A stretch of DNA of 64,000 nt from Falsirhodobacter algicola. Lineage in GTDB: Bacteria; Pseudomonadota; Alphaproteobacteria; Rhodobacterales; Rhodobacteraceae. Under the pieces are notes generated by a model that saw only the letters and a list, made by a program, of their open reading frames with translations, made no database searches and was not told where the DNA came from. Position numbers and translations under genes: made by a program. Shown one piece after another: positions 8,302 to 18,106 of the stretch. The stretch covers positions 1,867,001 through 1,931,000 of the forward strand of contig NZ_CP047289.1 of the NCBI RefSeq assembly GCF_018279165.1. The letters are read 5' to 3'. Position 1 is the first letter of the stretch. Every line of letters begins with the position of its first letter.

Positions 8302-9197
8302 TGGAGCGTAAGGCAGAACGTCGCGGGTTGGGGCGCGGGCTTTCGGCGCTGATGGCGGATATCAATGTCTCGGCCCCGGCCGAGGTATCGCCGCGCCGCG
8401 CCGATATGACGCTGCCGATCGAAAAGATCGCGCCGAACCCGAACCAGCCGCGTCGCGCCTTTAATCAGGAAGCGTTGCAAGATCTCGCATCCTCCATCCG
8501 GCAGAAGGGGGTGATCCAGCCCCTGATCGTTCGCCCGGTGGACGGGGAGGATCGCTACGAGATCGTCGCAGGGGAACGCCGCTGGCGCGCCTCGCAGCTG
8601 GCGCAGCTGCATGAATTGCCGGTCATCGTTCGAGATTTCGACGATACCGAAGTCCTCGAAGTGGCGATCATCGAGAACATCCAGCGGTCCGACCTGAATC
8701 CCATCGAGGAAGCCATGGGTTTCCGCCAGTTGATGGATCGGTTCGGCCATACGCAGGATAAGCTGGCGGAAGCGCTTTCCAAAAGCCGGTCCCATATTGC
8801 TAACCTGCTGAGATTGCTCAATCTTCCGGATGATGTGCAGGCATTGTTGCGGGATGGGAAGCTGTCGGCCGGCCACGCACGGGCGCTGATCACCAGCGGG
8901 GATGCGTCGGGGCTTGCCCGCCAGGTCGTCGAGAAGGGCCTGTCGGTCCGCGAGACAGAACGTCTGGTCAAGGGAACGACCGAGCGGAGCCAGAAGCCCC
9001 GCGCGCCAAAGCCGGGCGACAAGGATGCCGACACCCGCGCACTGGAGGCCGATCTGACCGCGAATCTCGGGATGGAGGTTCAGATTGACCATCTTGCCGG
9101 TGGGGAAAGCGGTGTCCTGTCGATCCGCTATCGCTCGCTGGATGATCTGGACAACCTGTGCCGCGCGCTTTCGGCTATTCGGGCCGGGTCCAAATGA
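8298..9197 (+). CDS. parB: Chromosome partitioning protein ParB (parS-binding CTPase)
   Basis: Binds parS, loads and spreads as a CTP-dependent clamp, and stimulates ParA. The 299-residue protein shows the N-terminal LGRGLSALM ParA-interaction segment (11-19), the CTP-binding motif GERRWRA (92-98), ENIQR (126-130), the helix-turn-helix that reads parS around residues 150-180, and a C-terminal dimerisation domain. Overlaps parA by 4 nt. Its 3' end overlaps the convergent ybaN-like gene by 23 nt. Confidence 0.97.
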   Translation: MMERKAERRGLGRGLSALMADINVSAPAEVSPRRADMTLPIEKIAPNPNQPRRAFNQEALQDLASSIRQKGVIQPLIVRPVDGEDRYEIVAGERRWRASQLAQLHELPVIVRDFDDTEVLEVAIIENIQRSDLNPIEEAMGFRQLMDRFGHTQDKLAEALSKSRSHIANLLRLLNLPDDVQALLRDGKLSAGHARALITSGDASGLARQVVEKGLSVRETERLVKGTTERSQKPRAPKPGDKDADTRALEADLTANLGMEVQIDHLAGGESGVLSIRYRSLDDLDNLCRALSAIRAGSK

Positions 9198-9525
9198 TCA
9201 GGCAGATCGCGACAGCGATCACCGCCTGAAGCACCAGCAGCCCGGTCGGCACCGCAAGCATCACCGACAGGATCGGCAGTGCGGCGGTCATCACCGTGAT
9301 CTTCCATTTCGTGCCGCGCCCGATCGCGCGCCGCTCGCGCCAGTCATGGATGGGCGGGCCGAGCCGTGGATGCTGCAGCAGCCAGTCATGCCAGCGCGGC
9401 GCACCTCGGGCAAAGCAGAACGCTGCGAGCAGCAGGAACGGAACCGTCGGCAACAGGGGCAGGGGGATACCCAGAAGCCCCAGAACCAGCGCCACAGCGC
9501 CGCCAAGAGCCCACAGGGGCCGCAT
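9175..9525 (-). CDS. YbaN/DUF454 family inner-membrane protein
   Basis: A 116-residue hydrophobic protein with two to three predicted membrane segments: a glycine- and leucine-rich N-terminal helix (about 5-38), then one or two helices from about 74 to 112. The loop AFCFARGAPRWHDWLLQHPRLGPPIHDW is the hallmark of the DUF454/YbaN family, whose function is unknown. It follows hemW directly and converges on parB, overlapping the last 23 nt of parB. Confidence 0.85.
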   Translation of the reverse strand: MRPLWALGGAVALVLGLLGIPLPLLPTVPFLLLAAFCFARGAPRWHDWLLQHPRLGPPIHDWRERRAIGRGTKWKITVMTAALPILSVMLAVPTGLLVLQAVIAVAICLIIWTRPE

Positions 9526-10676
9526 CAGGCCGCGAGGGCGGCGATGACGGCATTCAGGACCACACGGCCCTGAGCGGTCGTGCGCAGGCGTCCTGCGCCT
9601 ATCTCCACCATGCCCAGATCCAGCATGTCGCGCAGGCCGCGCTCGCTCAGCGGTTGCTGGGTCAGGGCGTTCAGCCGCGCAAGCTCCACCCCCTCGCGCA
9701 GGCGCAGGCCCATCATCAGATACTCATCGGCCTGTTCGGTGGGGGACAGCCGCTCGCGCGGGGATTCGCCACACCCGGATTCGGCGGCGGCCAGCCATGC
9801 ACCGGGGGCTTTCGGGGCCTCGGTCGCCCAACGGGCCCCGTCCAGCGTCAGCCGCCCATGTGCGCCGGGGCCGATCCCCGCATAATCGCCGCCCTGCCAA
9901 TAGATGCGGTTGTGCCGGCTTTCCGCGCCGTCGCGGGCGTGGTTCGACACTTCATAGGCGGACATCCCATGCGCATCGCACAGATCCTGTGTCAGGGCGT
10001 ACATGTCCGCCCCCAGATCGTCCGCGGGCAAGCCCTTCAGCCCGCCGCGCGCGAAACGATCGCCAAAGGCGGTGCCGTCCTCGATCGTCAGTTGGTACAT
10101 CGACAGATGATCCACGGCCATCGACAGCGCCTCGCGCAGCTCGGCCTCCCATGCCGCAAGGGTCTGATCCTGGCGGGCATAGATTAGATCGAAGCTGACA
10201 CGGTCGAACACGCTGCGGGCGATGTCGAAGGCCGCCCGCGCCTCTGCCACGCTGTGCAGCCGCCCAAGGCGGCGCAGATCGGCATCGTTCAGCGCCTGCA
10301 CCCCCATGGAGATGCGGTTCACCCCGCCTTCGGCATAGGCGCGGAAGCGCCCCGCCTCGACCGAGCCGGGATTGGCCTCCAGCGTAATCTCGATGTCATT
10401 GGCGGTGGGCCATGTGGCGCGCACACGGTCGAGGATGCCGTGCACCACCTCCGGCTCCATCAGCGACGGGGTGCCGCCGCCGAAGAAGACGCTGTTGAGC
10501 ACGCGCCCCTGCGTCTGCGCGCCGATACGGTCGATTTCCGACAGATAGGCCGCCAGCCAACGCTTCTGATCGATGCGCGTCGCGACATGGCTGTTGAAAT
10601 CGCAATAGGGGCATTTCGACTGGCAGAACGGCCAGTGCAGGTACAGCCCGAACCCGCCGTTCCGCCAGTCTTCCAT
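9525..10676 (-). CDS. hemW: HemW, radical-SAM haem chaperone (HemN-like)
   Basis: Radical-SAM protein of the HemN superfamily that binds haem and is thought to deliver it to respiratory enzymes; often mis-annotated as coproporphyrinogen dehydrogenase. The cluster motif CQSKCPYC (C18, C22, C25) and FGGGTPS follow the HemW pattern. The 383-residue length and the absence of a longer HemN N-terminal region support HemW. It lies 3 nt after the RidA-like stop and overlaps ybaN, so rph-rdgB-ridA-hemW-ybaN look like one operon. Confidence 0.93.
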   Translation of the reverse strand: MEDWRNGGFGLYLHWPFCQSKCPYCDFNSHVATRIDQKRWLAAYLSEIDRIGAQTQGRVLNSVFFGGGTPSLMEPEVVHGILDRVRATWPTANDIEITLEANPGSVEAGRFRAYAEGGVNRISMGVQALNDADLRRLGRLHSVAEARAAFDIARSVFDRVSFDLIYARQDQTLAAWEAELREALSMAVDHLSMYQLTIEDGTAFGDRFARGGLKGLPADDLGADMYALTQDLCDAHGMSAYEVSNHARDGAESRHNRIYWQGGDYAGIGPGAHGRLTLDGARWATEAPKAPGAWLAAAESGCGESPRERLSPTEQADEYLMMGLRLREGVELARLNALTQQPLSERGLRDMLDLGMVEIGAGRLRTTAQGRVVLNAVIAALAA

Positions 10677-10679
10677 CTG

Positions 10680-11060
10680 TCAGCCCTTCAGCGCCGTGAC
10701 TTCGATCTCGATCAGCATTTCCGGGCGGATCAGGTCCGCGATCACCATGGTGGCGGCGGGGCGGATCTCGGCGAAGGCTTCGGCCAGCGCGGGCAGCAGA
10801 TCGTCGAAGAGCGCGGCGTCGGACAAGGTGTACTGCACGCGCACCACGTCGGACATGGCGAAGCCGCCCTCGGTCAGGGCCTTCTGGATGGTGGCGAAGG
10901 CGTTGCGCGCCTGATCGGCCACACCTTCGGGCATGACGCCGTCCGCGCCATAGCCGGTGGTGCCCGACACGAAGCACCAGTCGCCCTTCACGACGGCGCG
11001 CGAATAGCCCATCTTCGCCTCGAACGGCGAGCCGGAGGAAATCAGTTTCACGAGAAACAT
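10680..11060 (-). CDS. RidA-family protein (enamine/imine deaminase-like)
   Basis: A 126-residue YjgF/YER057c/UK114 protein. Family features are KMGYSRAVVKGDWCFVSGTTG at the N-terminus and the C-terminal RPEMLIEIEVTAL; it is nearer the general RidA subgroups than canonical RidA, so the deaminase activity is not certain. I chose ATG at 11060, which gives [10 protein letters not shown] and overlaps the rdgB stop by 13 nt; longer in-frame starts would run through rdgB. The first codons coincide with a degenerate parS-like palindrome. Confidence 0.85.
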   Translation of the reverse strand: MFLVKLISSGSPFEAKMGYSRAVVKGDWCFVSGTTGYGADGVMPEGVADQARNAFATIQKALTEGGFAMSDVVRVQYTLSDAALFDDLLPALAEAFAEIRPAATMVIADLIRPEMLIEIEVTALKG

Positions 11061-11656
11061 CCTTTGACGAGTTTGCGGAACGCATCCGCACGGTGGGAGA
11101 TGGTGTTCTTCTGCTCGGGCGTCATCTCGCCCAAGGTGGTGTCGAAGCCGTCCGGTTGGAAGATCGGATCGTATCCATGGCCCTGCGCGCCGCGCATCGG
11201 CCAAACGACCTGACCGTCCAGACGGCCGACGCAGACCTCGTCATGCCCGTCCGGCCATGCCAGCACCAACGTCGCGTTGAACTGTGCCGTGCGGGGGAAG
11301 GGGGCGCTCGCGGCCTCCAGCTTTTCCCAGACGAGGCGCATGGCCATGGCGAAATCGCGCCCGCTGCCGGTTTCGGCCCAATCGGCGGTGTACACGCCCG
11401 GCGCGCCGTCCAGCGCGTCGATGGTGATGCCGCTGTCATCGGCAAGGGCGGGCAGGCCCGTCGCCCGCGCGGCCGCATGGGCCTTGATGCGGGCATTGCC
11501 GACGAAGGTCTGTTCCGTCTCGGCCGGTTCGGGCAGGGCGTGATCGTGCAGCCCCTCCACCGTGATGCCGAGCGGGGCCATCAGCGCCCGCATCTCCGCC
11601 AGCTTGCCGGCATTGCCGGTGGCGAAGAGGAGGCGATCCCCCTCGAAGCGCCTCAT
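11048..11656 (-). CDS. rdgB: RdgB/HAM1 non-canonical purine NTP pyrophosphatase
   Basis: Hydrolyses ITP, dITP and XTP to monophosphates, clearing deaminated purines. The 202-residue protein begins [22 protein letters not shown], with the substrate motif TGNAGK, and contains ADDSGI(T)[11 protein letters not shown] and GYDPIF, all characteristic of the Ham1 family. Its ATG overlaps the rph stop as ATGA, the usual rph-rdgB pairing in proteobacteria. Confidence 0.96.
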   Translation of the reverse strand: MRRFEGDRLLFATGNAGKLAEMRALMAPLGITVEGLHDHALPEPAETEQTFVGNARIKAHAAARATGLPALADDSGITIDALDGAPGVYTADWAETGSGRDFAMAMRLVWEKLEAASAPFPRTAQFNATLVLAWPDGHDEVCVGRLDGQVVWPMRGAQGHGYDPIFQPDGFDTTLGEMTPEQKNTISHRADAFRKLVKGCFS

Positions 11657-12366
11657 GCCAGCGCCGCCTTCTGCGCGGCGACCAGCGCCTCGCTGCCCGC
11701 TTCGGCCAGATCCAGGAGTTCGATCATCTCCCCGCGCGAGAAGGTGGCCCCTTCGGCGGACATCTGCACCTCGATCAGGCGCCTCGAGCCGGTCAGGATG
11801 AAGTTGCCATCGGTCCCGGCGGTCGAATCCTCGGCGTAATCGAGATCGAGGACCGGCTGCCCGCCATAGATGCCGCAGGACACCGCCGCCACATGGTCGA
11901 TGATCGGGTCGGACACGATCGTGCCGGTCTTCAGCAGCTTGTTCACCGCCAGACGCAGCGCGACCCAGCCGCCGGTGATGGAGGCGCAGCGCGTTCCGCC
12001 ATCGGCTTGCAGCACGTCGCAATCCACGGTGATCTGCCGTTCGCCAAGGGCGCTGCGATCCACGCCGGCACGCAGGGCCCGGCCGATCAGGCGCTGGATT
12101 TCCTGCGTGCGGCCCGACTGTTTGCCAGCCGCAGCTTCGCGGCGGTTGCGGGTGTTCGTGGCGCGCGGCAGCATTCCGTATTCCGCCGTCACCCAGCCGA
12201 GGCCGGTGTTGCGCAGGAACGACGGGGGCTTCTCCTCGATGGAGGCGGTGCAGAGCACATGCGTGTCGCCCATGCGGATCAGGCACGATCCTTCGGCATG
12301 CTTGGTCACGCCGGTCTCGATGACCACATCGCGCATCTGGTTCAGGGAACGGCCGGAGGGACGCAT
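11653..12366 (-). CDS. rph: Ribonuclease PH
   Basis: Phosphorolytic 3' exoribonuclease that trims tRNA precursors. The 237-residue protein shows [12 protein letters not shown] at the N-terminus, [14 protein letters not shown](R)[17 protein letters not shown] and [15 protein letters not shown], matching the family throughout. First gene of the leftward rph-rdgB-ridA-hemW-ybaN cluster and divergent from hrcA, as in many alphaproteobacteria. Confidence 0.97.
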   Translation of the reverse strand: MRPSGRSLNQMRDVVIETGVTKHAEGSCLIRMGDTHVLCTASIEEKPPSFLRNTGLGWVTAEYGMLPRATNTRNRREAAAGKQSGRTQEIQRLIGRALRAGVDRSALGERQITVDCDVLQADGGTRCASITGGWVALRLAVNKLLKTGTIVSDPIIDHVAAVSCGIYGGQPVLDLDYAEDSTAGTDGNFILTGSRRLIEVQMSAEGATFSRGEMIELLDLAEAGSEALVAAQKAALA

Positions 12367-12427
12367 GGTTGGCTCCTTTATCTGGTGGGCCCAGATACCG
12401 TCCGGGTGCCTTGCGATGCAAGCCGGA

Positions 12428-12457
12428 TTGACGTTCGCGCCCCGCGCCCCCTAATTG
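12428..12457 (+). promoter_or_regulatory. Possible promoter of hrcA-grpE
   Basis: TTGACG (12428-12433), an 18-bp spacer and TAATTG (12452-12457), followed after only five bases by the hrcA ATG at 12463, which would make the transcript nearly leaderless. A small palindrome CTTGC-GAT-GCAAG lies just upstream (12410-12422). No CIRCE element (TTAGCACTC-N9-GAGTGCTAA) is present. The promoter call is by eye. Confidence 0.35.
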
Positions 12458-12462
12458 AGACC

Positions 12463-13521
12463 ATGCCCGATGCCCAGAAGATCCTGTCCGATATGAACGA
12501 ACGGTCGCGCGAAGTGTTTCGCCGCGTGGTCGAAGGCTATCTCGACAGCGGGGAGCCCGTGGGCTCGCGCACGCTGACGCGTGTCATGAACGAAAAGATC
12601 AGCGCGGCCACCGTCCGCAACGTCATGCAGGATCTGGAGCATCTGGGCCTGCTCGACAGTCCGCATGTCTCGGCGGGGCGGGTTCCGACGCAGCTTGGCC
12701 TGCGGATGTTCGTGGATGGCCTGCTGGAGGTCGGTCAGGTCTCGGAGGCGGACCGCGAGCGGATCGACGCCAGCGGCGATGACAGCGATGTGGCGACGCT
12801 GCTCGACCGGGTGGGCAAGACGCTGTCGGGCATCACGCGCGGCGCGAGCCTCGTGCTCGCACCCAAGCAGGAAGCGCCGATCCGGCATATCGAGTTCGTG
12901 AGCCTTGGGGCCGAACGCGCGCTGGTGGTGCTGGTCTTTGCCGATGGTCAGGTGGAGAACCGGGTGTTCCAGCCGCCACCCGGTCAGACCGCCTCGTCGA
13001 TGCGGGAGGCGGCGAACTTCCTCAACGCGCTGGCGGGCGGGCGCACGCTTTCGGAACTGCGCCAGACCATCGTGCAGGACATGACCCGCCGCCGCCAAGA
13101 GATCGACGTGCTGGCGCAGGCGCTGGTCGATGCGGGCCTTGCGCTGTGGGAAAACCCCGGCGAGCAGTCCGAGCGGCTGATCGTGCGCGGGCAGGCGAAC
13201 CTTCTGGAAGGGGATGCGCGGGATGTGGACCGCATCCGCAGCCTGTTCGAGGATCTGGAGATGAAGCGCGACATCGCCGAATACCTGCACCTTGCCGAAG
13301 CGGGCGACGGCGTGCGGATTTTTATCGGCTCCGAGAACAAGCTTTTCTCACTTTCGGGTTCCTCTTTAGTGGTGTCTCCTTATATGAACGCCGATCGTAA
13401 GATCATTGGCGCGGTGGGCGTCATCGGGCCGACGCGGCTGAATTACGGGCGCATCGTGCCCATTGTCGATTACACCGCCCAACTGGTCGGGCGCCTCGTG
13501 TCGCAGCGGGGGAAGGGATGA
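12463..13521 (+). CDS. hrcA: Heat-inducible transcription repressor HrcA
   Basis: Repressor of chaperone genes that binds CIRCE operators and is kept active by GroEL. The 352-residue protein starts MPDAQKILSDMNERSREVFR; the winged-helix region includes GSRTLTR and ISAATVRNVMQDLEHLGLLDSPH(VSAGR)VPT, a strong HrcA signature, and the C-terminus has NYGRIVPIVDYTAQLVGR. Earlier in-frame starts would overlap rph on the other strand and are rejected. grpE follows after 3 nt. Confidence 0.95.
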   Translation: MPDAQKILSDMNERSREVFRRVVEGYLDSGEPVGSRTLTRVMNEKISAATVRNVMQDLEHLGLLDSPHVSAGRVPTQLGLRMFVDGLLEVGQVSEADRERIDASGDDSDVATLLDRVGKTLSGITRGASLVLAPKQEAPIRHIEFVSLGAERALVVLVFADGQVENRVFQPPPGQTASSMREAANFLNALAGGRTLSELRQTIVQDMTRRRQEIDVLAQALVDAGLALWENPGEQSERLIVRGQANLLEGDARDVDRIRSLFEDLEMKRDIAEYLHLAEAGDGVRIFIGSENKLFSLSGSSLVVSPYMNADRKIIGAVGVIGPTRLNYGRIVPIVDYTAQLVGRLVSQRGKG

Positions 13522-13524
13522 AAG

Positions 13525-14061
13525 ATGACGGACGAACATAAAGACGATCTGAGCGAAGCCGCCGATATCCTCGAGGGCGGCGCACCGGAACTGGACGAGC
13601 TGGAGGCCCTGCGGGCCGAGCGGGACGAGATGCGCGACCGCTTCATGCGCGCCTTGGCCGATGCCGAGAATGCCCGCAAGCGCGCCGACCGCGACCGGCG
13701 CGAGGCCGAGAATTACGGCGGCACGCGCCTTGCGCGCGATCTGCTGCCCGTACACGACAACCTGCGCCGCGCGCTGGAGCATGCGACCGACGAACAGCGG
13801 GCCGCGGCCTCCGCGCTTCTGGAAGGCGTGGAGCTGACCATGCGCGAACTCTTGAAGGTCATGGACAAGCATGGCGTGAAGGCCATCTCGCCGCAGGTCG
13901 GGGACGTGTTCGATCCCCAGCAGCACGAGGCGATGTTCGAAGCCCCCGTGCCCGGCACCACCGCCGGTCAGATCATTCAGGTGATGACCGAAGGCTTCAT
14001 GATCCACGACCGTCTTCTGCGCCCGGCGCAGGTCGGCGTGTCCTCCACACCCGCCAGCTGA
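13525..14061 (+). CDS. grpE: Nucleotide exchange factor GrpE
   Basis: Homodimeric exchange factor that releases ADP from DnaK. The 178 residues comprise an acidic N-terminus, a long coiled coil (about 25-75, rich in RAERDEMRDRFMRALADAENARKR) and a beta-domain ending GTTAGQIIQVMTEGFMIHDRLLRPAQVGV, all diagnostic. Immediately downstream of hrcA, so both heat-shock genes share a transcript. It converges on mutS; a GC-rich hairpin lies between the two stops. Confidence 0.96.
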   Translation: MTDEHKDDLSEAADILEGGAPELDELEALRAERDEMRDRFMRALADAENARKRADRDRREAENYGGTRLARDLLPVHDNLRRALEHATDEQRAAASALLEGVELTMRELLKVMDKHGVKAISPQVGDVFDPQQHEAMFEAPVPGTTAGQIIQVMTEGFMIHDRLLRPAQVGVSSTPAS

Positions 14062-14069
14062 GCGATCGG

Positions 14070-14090
14070 CGCGGCCTAGAGCAGGCCGCG
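14070..14090. terminator. Hairpin between convergent grpE and mutS
   Basis: CGCGGCC and GGCCGCG form a 7-bp stem around a 7-nt loop that contains the mutS TAG stop codon. No T-tract follows on either strand, so if it terminates transcription it would be a weak or factor-assisted bidirectional terminator. Confidence 0.4.
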
Positions 14091-16664
14091 CAATTCGTAG
14101 ATCAGCTTCAGCGCCTCCATCGGCGTCAGATCGTCGGGATGGACGGTCTTCAGCCGCTCCTCCACCACCGACGGGGCGGGCGGCGCGGGGGGCGGGCTGC
14201 GGAACAGCGGCAGATCGTCGATCAGCGCCGTCTTGCGCGTGCCGTCCCGGTCCCCCGTTTCCAGCGTTTCGAGGATGGTGCGGGCGCGCGCGATCACCGG
14301 GGCGGGCAGCCCCGCCAGCCGCGCCACCTGCACCCCATAGGACCGGTCAGCCGCGCCGCGCCGCACCTCGTGCAGGAAGATCACCTCGCCATTCCATTCG
14401 CGCACCGAAACGGTCGCGTTCTCCACCCCGGACAGCTTGGCCGAGAGGGCCGTCATCTCGTGGTAATGGGTGGCAAACAGCGCGCGGCAGCGATTCGTGT
14501 CGTGCAGATGCTCGAGCGTCGCCCAGGCGATCGACAGGCCGTCATAGGTGGCGGTGCCGCGCCCGATCTCGTCCAGAATCACCAAGGCGCGGTCATCGGC
14601 CTGATTGAGGATGGCGGCGGTCTCCACCATCTCCACCATGAAGGTGGAGCGGCCCCGCGCCAGATCGTCCGCCGCGCCGACCCGGCTGAAGAGCTGGCTG
14701 ACCAGCCCCAGATGGGCGTGCCGCGCCGGAACGAAGCTGCCCGCCTGCGCCAAAAGGGCGATCAGGGCGTTCTGCCGCAGGAAGGTCGATTTGCCCGCCA
14801 TGTTCGGCCCGGTCAGCAGCCACATCGCGGGCGTCGCATCCTCGGTCAGGGCGCAGTCATTCGCCACGAACACCTCGCCCTTGCGGCGCAGCGCGCGTTC
14901 GACCACCGGATGGCGGCCCTGTTCCACATGAAACGCGCGGCTGTCGTCGATCCGGGGTTCGGTCCAATCCTCGGTCGCGGCCAGATCGGCCAGTGCGCCC
15001 GCCACATCCAGCACCGCCAGCGCGCGGGCCGCCGTGCCGATGGCCGCCGCCGCGCGCAAGATCTCGTCGCGCAGGGCCGCGAAATGCCGCCGCTCCAGGT
15101 CCAGCGCATGGCCGGCGGCGTTCAGGATGCGCGTCTCCAGTTCCGACAGTTCCAGCGTGGTGAAGCGGACCTGATTGGCGGTGGTCTGGCGGTGGATGAA
15201 CCCGGCGCTGCGCAGCGTCGCCTCATGCGTCGTCGTCACCTCGATGAAATAGCCAAGGACGTTGTTGTGCTTGATCTTCAGGCTTTGCACGCCCGTCGCG
15301 GCAATGAACTCGGCCTGCATCCGGGCGATGATGCCGCGCCCTTCGTCGCGCAGGCGGCGCGTGGCATCCAGATCGGGATCGTATCCTTCGGCGATGAAAT
15401 TGCCGTCGCGCACCAGCAGCGGCGGTTCGGCGACGAGGGCACGCTCTAGGAGCCCGGTCAGCGCGTCATGGCCCGACAGCGCCGTCAGCGCCTCGGCCAG
15501 GTGCGGCGGCGGGGCGGGCAGCACGATACGCTGCGCCTGCGTCAGGCCGGCGCGGATGGCGGCCATGTCGCGCGGGCCCGCCCGGTCGAGGGCGAGGCGT
15601 TGCAGCGCCCGGTCCATATCCGGCACGCGGCGGAGAATGTCGCGCAGCTTGTCCCGCAGGCCGGTGTTCAGAAGAAAGCGCACCCCCTCCAGCCGGGCAT
15701 GGACGATCCCCAGATCGCAGGACGGGGCGGCAAGGCGCCGTTCCAGAAGCCGCGCGCCCGGCGCCGTCACCGTCCGGTCGATCGCCGCCAGAAGCGAGCC
15801 TTCGCGCCCGCCCGACAGCGCCTGCGCGATCTCGAGGTTGCGGCGGGTCGCGGCGTCGATCTGCATGGTGGCGCCCGGCACTTCGCGCACGGGCGGGCGC
15901 AGCAGCGGCAGCTTGCCGCGCTGGGTCAGGTCCAGATAATCGACCATCGCGCCAAGGGCCGCGATCTCGCAGCGGGTGAAGGCTCCGAAAGCCTGCAGCG
16001 CGCCCACCTGCCACAGATCGCGCAAACGCCGATCGGCCGAGGTGCTGTCGAAGCTGGATTTCGCCAGCGGCGTCACCGCCGCGCCCGTTTCGGCCAGAAG
16101 CGGGCCGAGATCGTCCATCTGCGCCTCGCTCACCAGCACCTCGCGCGGGGCAAGGCGCGCGATCTCCGGCAAGAGGCGGGGAAGCGGGCAGGGCATGACC
16201 CGCAATTCCCCGGTGGAGATGTCGGTCCATGCCAGCGCGCCCTCGTCCCGGATGCGGGCATAGGTGACGAGGAAGTTGTGCCGCCGCGCCTCCAGCAAGG
16301 CATCTTCGGTCAGGGTGCCGGGCGTGACGAGCCGCACCACCTCGCGCCGCACGACGGATTTGGAGCCGCGCTTCTTCGCTTCGACCGGATCCTCCATCTG
16401 CTCGGCGATGGCAACGCGAAAGCCCTTGCGGATCAGCCCCAGAAGATAGCCTTCGGCGGCATGGGCGGGCACGCCGCACATGGCGATATCCTCGCCCAGA
16501 TGCTTGCCGCGCTTGGTCAGCGCGATGTCCAACGCCTCGGCCGCAAGCACGGCGTCGTCGAAGAACATCTCGTAGAAGTCGCCCATGCGATAGAAGAGCA
16601 GCGCCGCCGGATGCTGCGCCTTGATCTCTAGGTACTGCGCCATCATGGGCGTCGGCTCGGTCAT
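14076..16664 (-). CDS. mutS: DNA mismatch repair ATPase MutS
   Basis: Recognises mismatches and small loops and signals to MutL. The 862-residue protein carries the N-terminal mismatch-binding domain ([11 protein letters not shown], with the Phe-x-Glu-type FYE motif), the connector, lever and clamp domains, and a C-terminal ATPase with Walker [10 protein letters not shown], the [12 protein letters not shown] signature and the FATHYHEM segment. Normal length, no frameshift. Separated from argG by about 100 bp. Confidence 0.97.
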   Translation of the reverse strand: MTEPTPMMAQYLEIKAQHPAALLFYRMGDFYEMFFDDAVLAAEALDIALTKRGKHLGEDIAMCGVPAHAAEGYLLGLIRKGFRVAIAEQMEDPVEAKKRGSKSVVRREVVRLVTPGTLTEDALLEARRHNFLVTYARIRDEGALAWTDISTGELRVMPCPLPRLLPEIARLAPREVLVSEAQMDDLGPLLAETGAAVTPLAKSSFDSTSADRRLRDLWQVGALQAFGAFTRCEIAALGAMVDYLDLTQRGKLPLLRPPVREVPGATMQIDAATRRNLEIAQALSGGREGSLLAAIDRTVTAPGARLLERRLAAPSCDLGIVHARLEGVRFLLNTGLRDKLRDILRRVPDMDRALQRLALDRAGPRDMAAIRAGLTQAQRIVLPAPPPHLAEALTALSGHDALTGLLERALVAEPPLLVRDGNFIAEGYDPDLDATRRLRDEGRGIIARMQAEFIAATGVQSLKIKHNNVLGYFIEVTTTHEATLRSAGFIHRQTTANQVRFTTLELSELETRILNAAGHALDLERRHFAALRDEILRAAAAIGTAARALAVLDVAGALADLAATEDWTEPRIDDSRAFHVEQGRHPVVERALRRKGEVFVANDCALTEDATPAMWLLTGPNMAGKSTFLRQNALIALLAQAGSFVPARHAHLGLVSQLFSRVGAADDLARGRSTFMVEMVETAAILNQADDRALVILDEIGRGTATYDGLSIAWATLEHLHDTNRCRALFATHYHEMTALSAKLSGVENATVSVREWNGEVIFLHEVRRGAADRSYGVQVARLAGLPAPVIARARTILETLETGDRDGTRKTALIDDLPLFRSPPPAPPAPSVVEERLKTVHPDDLTPMEALKLIYELRGLL

Positions 16665-16741
16665 GCTCGTCCTCCGGCTGTTGGGCGCGTTCTACGACGC
16701 CGGGGGCGATGTCGCAACGCGGCCGGGGCGGCGGGCCGTAT

Positions 16742-16765
16742 GGAAAAGGCGCCCCGAAGGGCGCC
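16742..16765 (-). terminator. Intrinsic terminator of argG
   Basis: Read on the minus strand: GGCGCCC, loop TTCG, GGGCGCC, then TTTTCC. The 7-bp GC stem with a UUCG tetraloop and a U-run begins 3 nt after the argG stop codon. Confidence 0.88.
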
Positions 16766-16768
16766 CCG

Positions 16769-17992
16769 TCATTTCACCCGTGCATCGCGCGTGGCCAGAA
16801 GCTTCAGCCGCAGGGCGTTCAGCTTGATGAAGCCCGCCGCGTCCTTCTGGTCATAGGCGCCGGCATCGTCCTCGAAGGTCACATGCGCCTCGGAATAGAG
16901 CGAGTGGTCCGACCAGCGGCCGACGCAGGTCGCAAGACCCTTGTAGAGCTTGAGGCGGACCGTGCCGGTCACATGCTCTTGGCTCTTGTCGATCAGGGCT
17001 TGCAGCATCTCCCGCTCGGGCGAGAACCAGAAGCCGTTGTAGATCAGCTCGGCATAGCGCGGCATCAGGCTGTCTTTGAGGTGGCCTGCGCCCGAATCCA
17101 GCGTGATCTGCTCGATGCCGCGATGGGCCTCCAGCAGGACGGTGCCGCCGGGGGTTTCGTAGATGCCGCGGGATTTCATGCCGACGAAGCGGTTCTCGAC
17201 GAAGTCCAGACGGCCGATACCGTGCTTGCCGCCCAGCTCGTTCAGCTTGGTCAGGATCGTGGCGGGGGACATCGCTTCGCCATCGATGGCGACCGCATCG
17301 CCCTTCTCGAAGGTGACTTCGATGAATTCGGGCGTGTCCGGCGCATCCTCGGGGGCGACGGTGCGCTGATAGACGTAGTCGGGCGCAGCCTCGGCCGGGT
17401 TCTCCAGCGCCTTGCCCTCGGATGAGGTGTGCAGCAGGTTCGCGTCCACGCTGAACGGGGCTTCGCCGCGCTTGTCCTTGGCGATCGGGATCTGGTTCGC
17501 CTCGGCGAATTCCAGCAGCTTCGTCCGGCTCGTCAGGTCCCATTCGCGCCACGGCGCGATCACCTTGATCTCGGGGTTCAGCGCATAGGCCGACAGTTCG
17601 AACCGGACCTGATCGTTGCCCTTGCCGGTCGCGCCATGCGCCACGGCGTCTGCGCCGGTTTCGCGCGCGATCTCCACCAGCCGCTTGGAGATGAGCGGCC
17701 GCGCGATGGAGGTGCCGAGCAGATAGAGCCCTTCGTAGAGCGCATTGGCGCGGAACATCGGGAAGACGAAATCGCGCACGAATTCCTCGCGCACGTCTTC
17801 GATGAAGATGTTCTCGGGCTTGATGCCCAGAAGCTCGGCCTTCTTGCGGGCGGGGTCCAGCTCTTCGCCCTGACCGAGATCCGCGGTGAAGGTCACGACC
17901 TCGCAGCCGTATTCGGTCTGCAGCCACTTCAGGATGATAGAGGTGTCCAGACCACCAGAATAGGCAAGGACGACTTTCTTGGGCGCGGGCAT
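16769..17992 (-). CDS. argG: Argininosuccinate synthase
   Basis: Joins citrulline and aspartate with ATP in arginine synthesis. The 407-residue protein has the N-type ATP pyrophosphatase P-loop AYSGGLDTS (10-18), [12 protein letters not shown] and the APWREW segment. It is monocistronic: a clear intrinsic terminator follows, and the divergent ilvA lies about 110 bp upstream. Base composition and length are ordinary. Confidence 0.98.
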   Translation of the reverse strand: MPAPKKVVLAYSGGLDTSIILKWLQTEYGCEVVTFTADLGQGEELDPARKKAELLGIKPENIFIEDVREEFVRDFVFPMFRANALYEGLYLLGTSIARPLISKRLVEIARETGADAVAHGATGKGNDQVRFELSAYALNPEIKVIAPWREWDLTSRTKLLEFAEANQIPIAKDKRGEAPFSVDANLLHTSSEGKALENPAEAAPDYVYQRTVAPEDAPDTPEFIEVTFEKGDAVAIDGEAMSPATILTKLNELGGKHGIGRLDFVENRFVGMKSRGIYETPGGTVLLEAHRGIEQITLDSGAGHLKDSLMPRYAELIYNGFWFSPEREMLQALIDKSQEHVTGTVRLKLYKGLATCVGRWSDHSLYSEAHVTFEDDAGAYDQKDAAGFIKLNALRLKLLATRDARVK

Positions 17993-18106
17993 GGGCAGGC
18001 TCCGGGGACAATGATCGTTGGCCCGCGATAATGCCTTTGGTTCTTTGAGACAAGGCCGCAGATTCCGCTTGAAGCTGGCAGGGACGCGCGCCTATCGTCC
18101 CGCACC

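Noticed and set aside
12367-12462. CIRCE operator before hrcA
   Set aside because: No TTAGCACTC-N9-GAGTGCTAA or near match is present in the gap.
14920-14935. parS-like word TGTTCCACATGAAACG in mutS
   Set aside because: Three mismatches to parS, including the central CG-containing core, and it lies within conserved coding sequence; best read as chance.
14139-16631. Long open frames antisense to mutS (and similar ones antisense to cyoB, rho, mnmG, leuS and ftsK)
   Set aside because: Long antisense frames are expected in GC-rich DNA; these encode Arg/Pro/Ala/His-rich strings without motifs and lack ribosome-binding sites.
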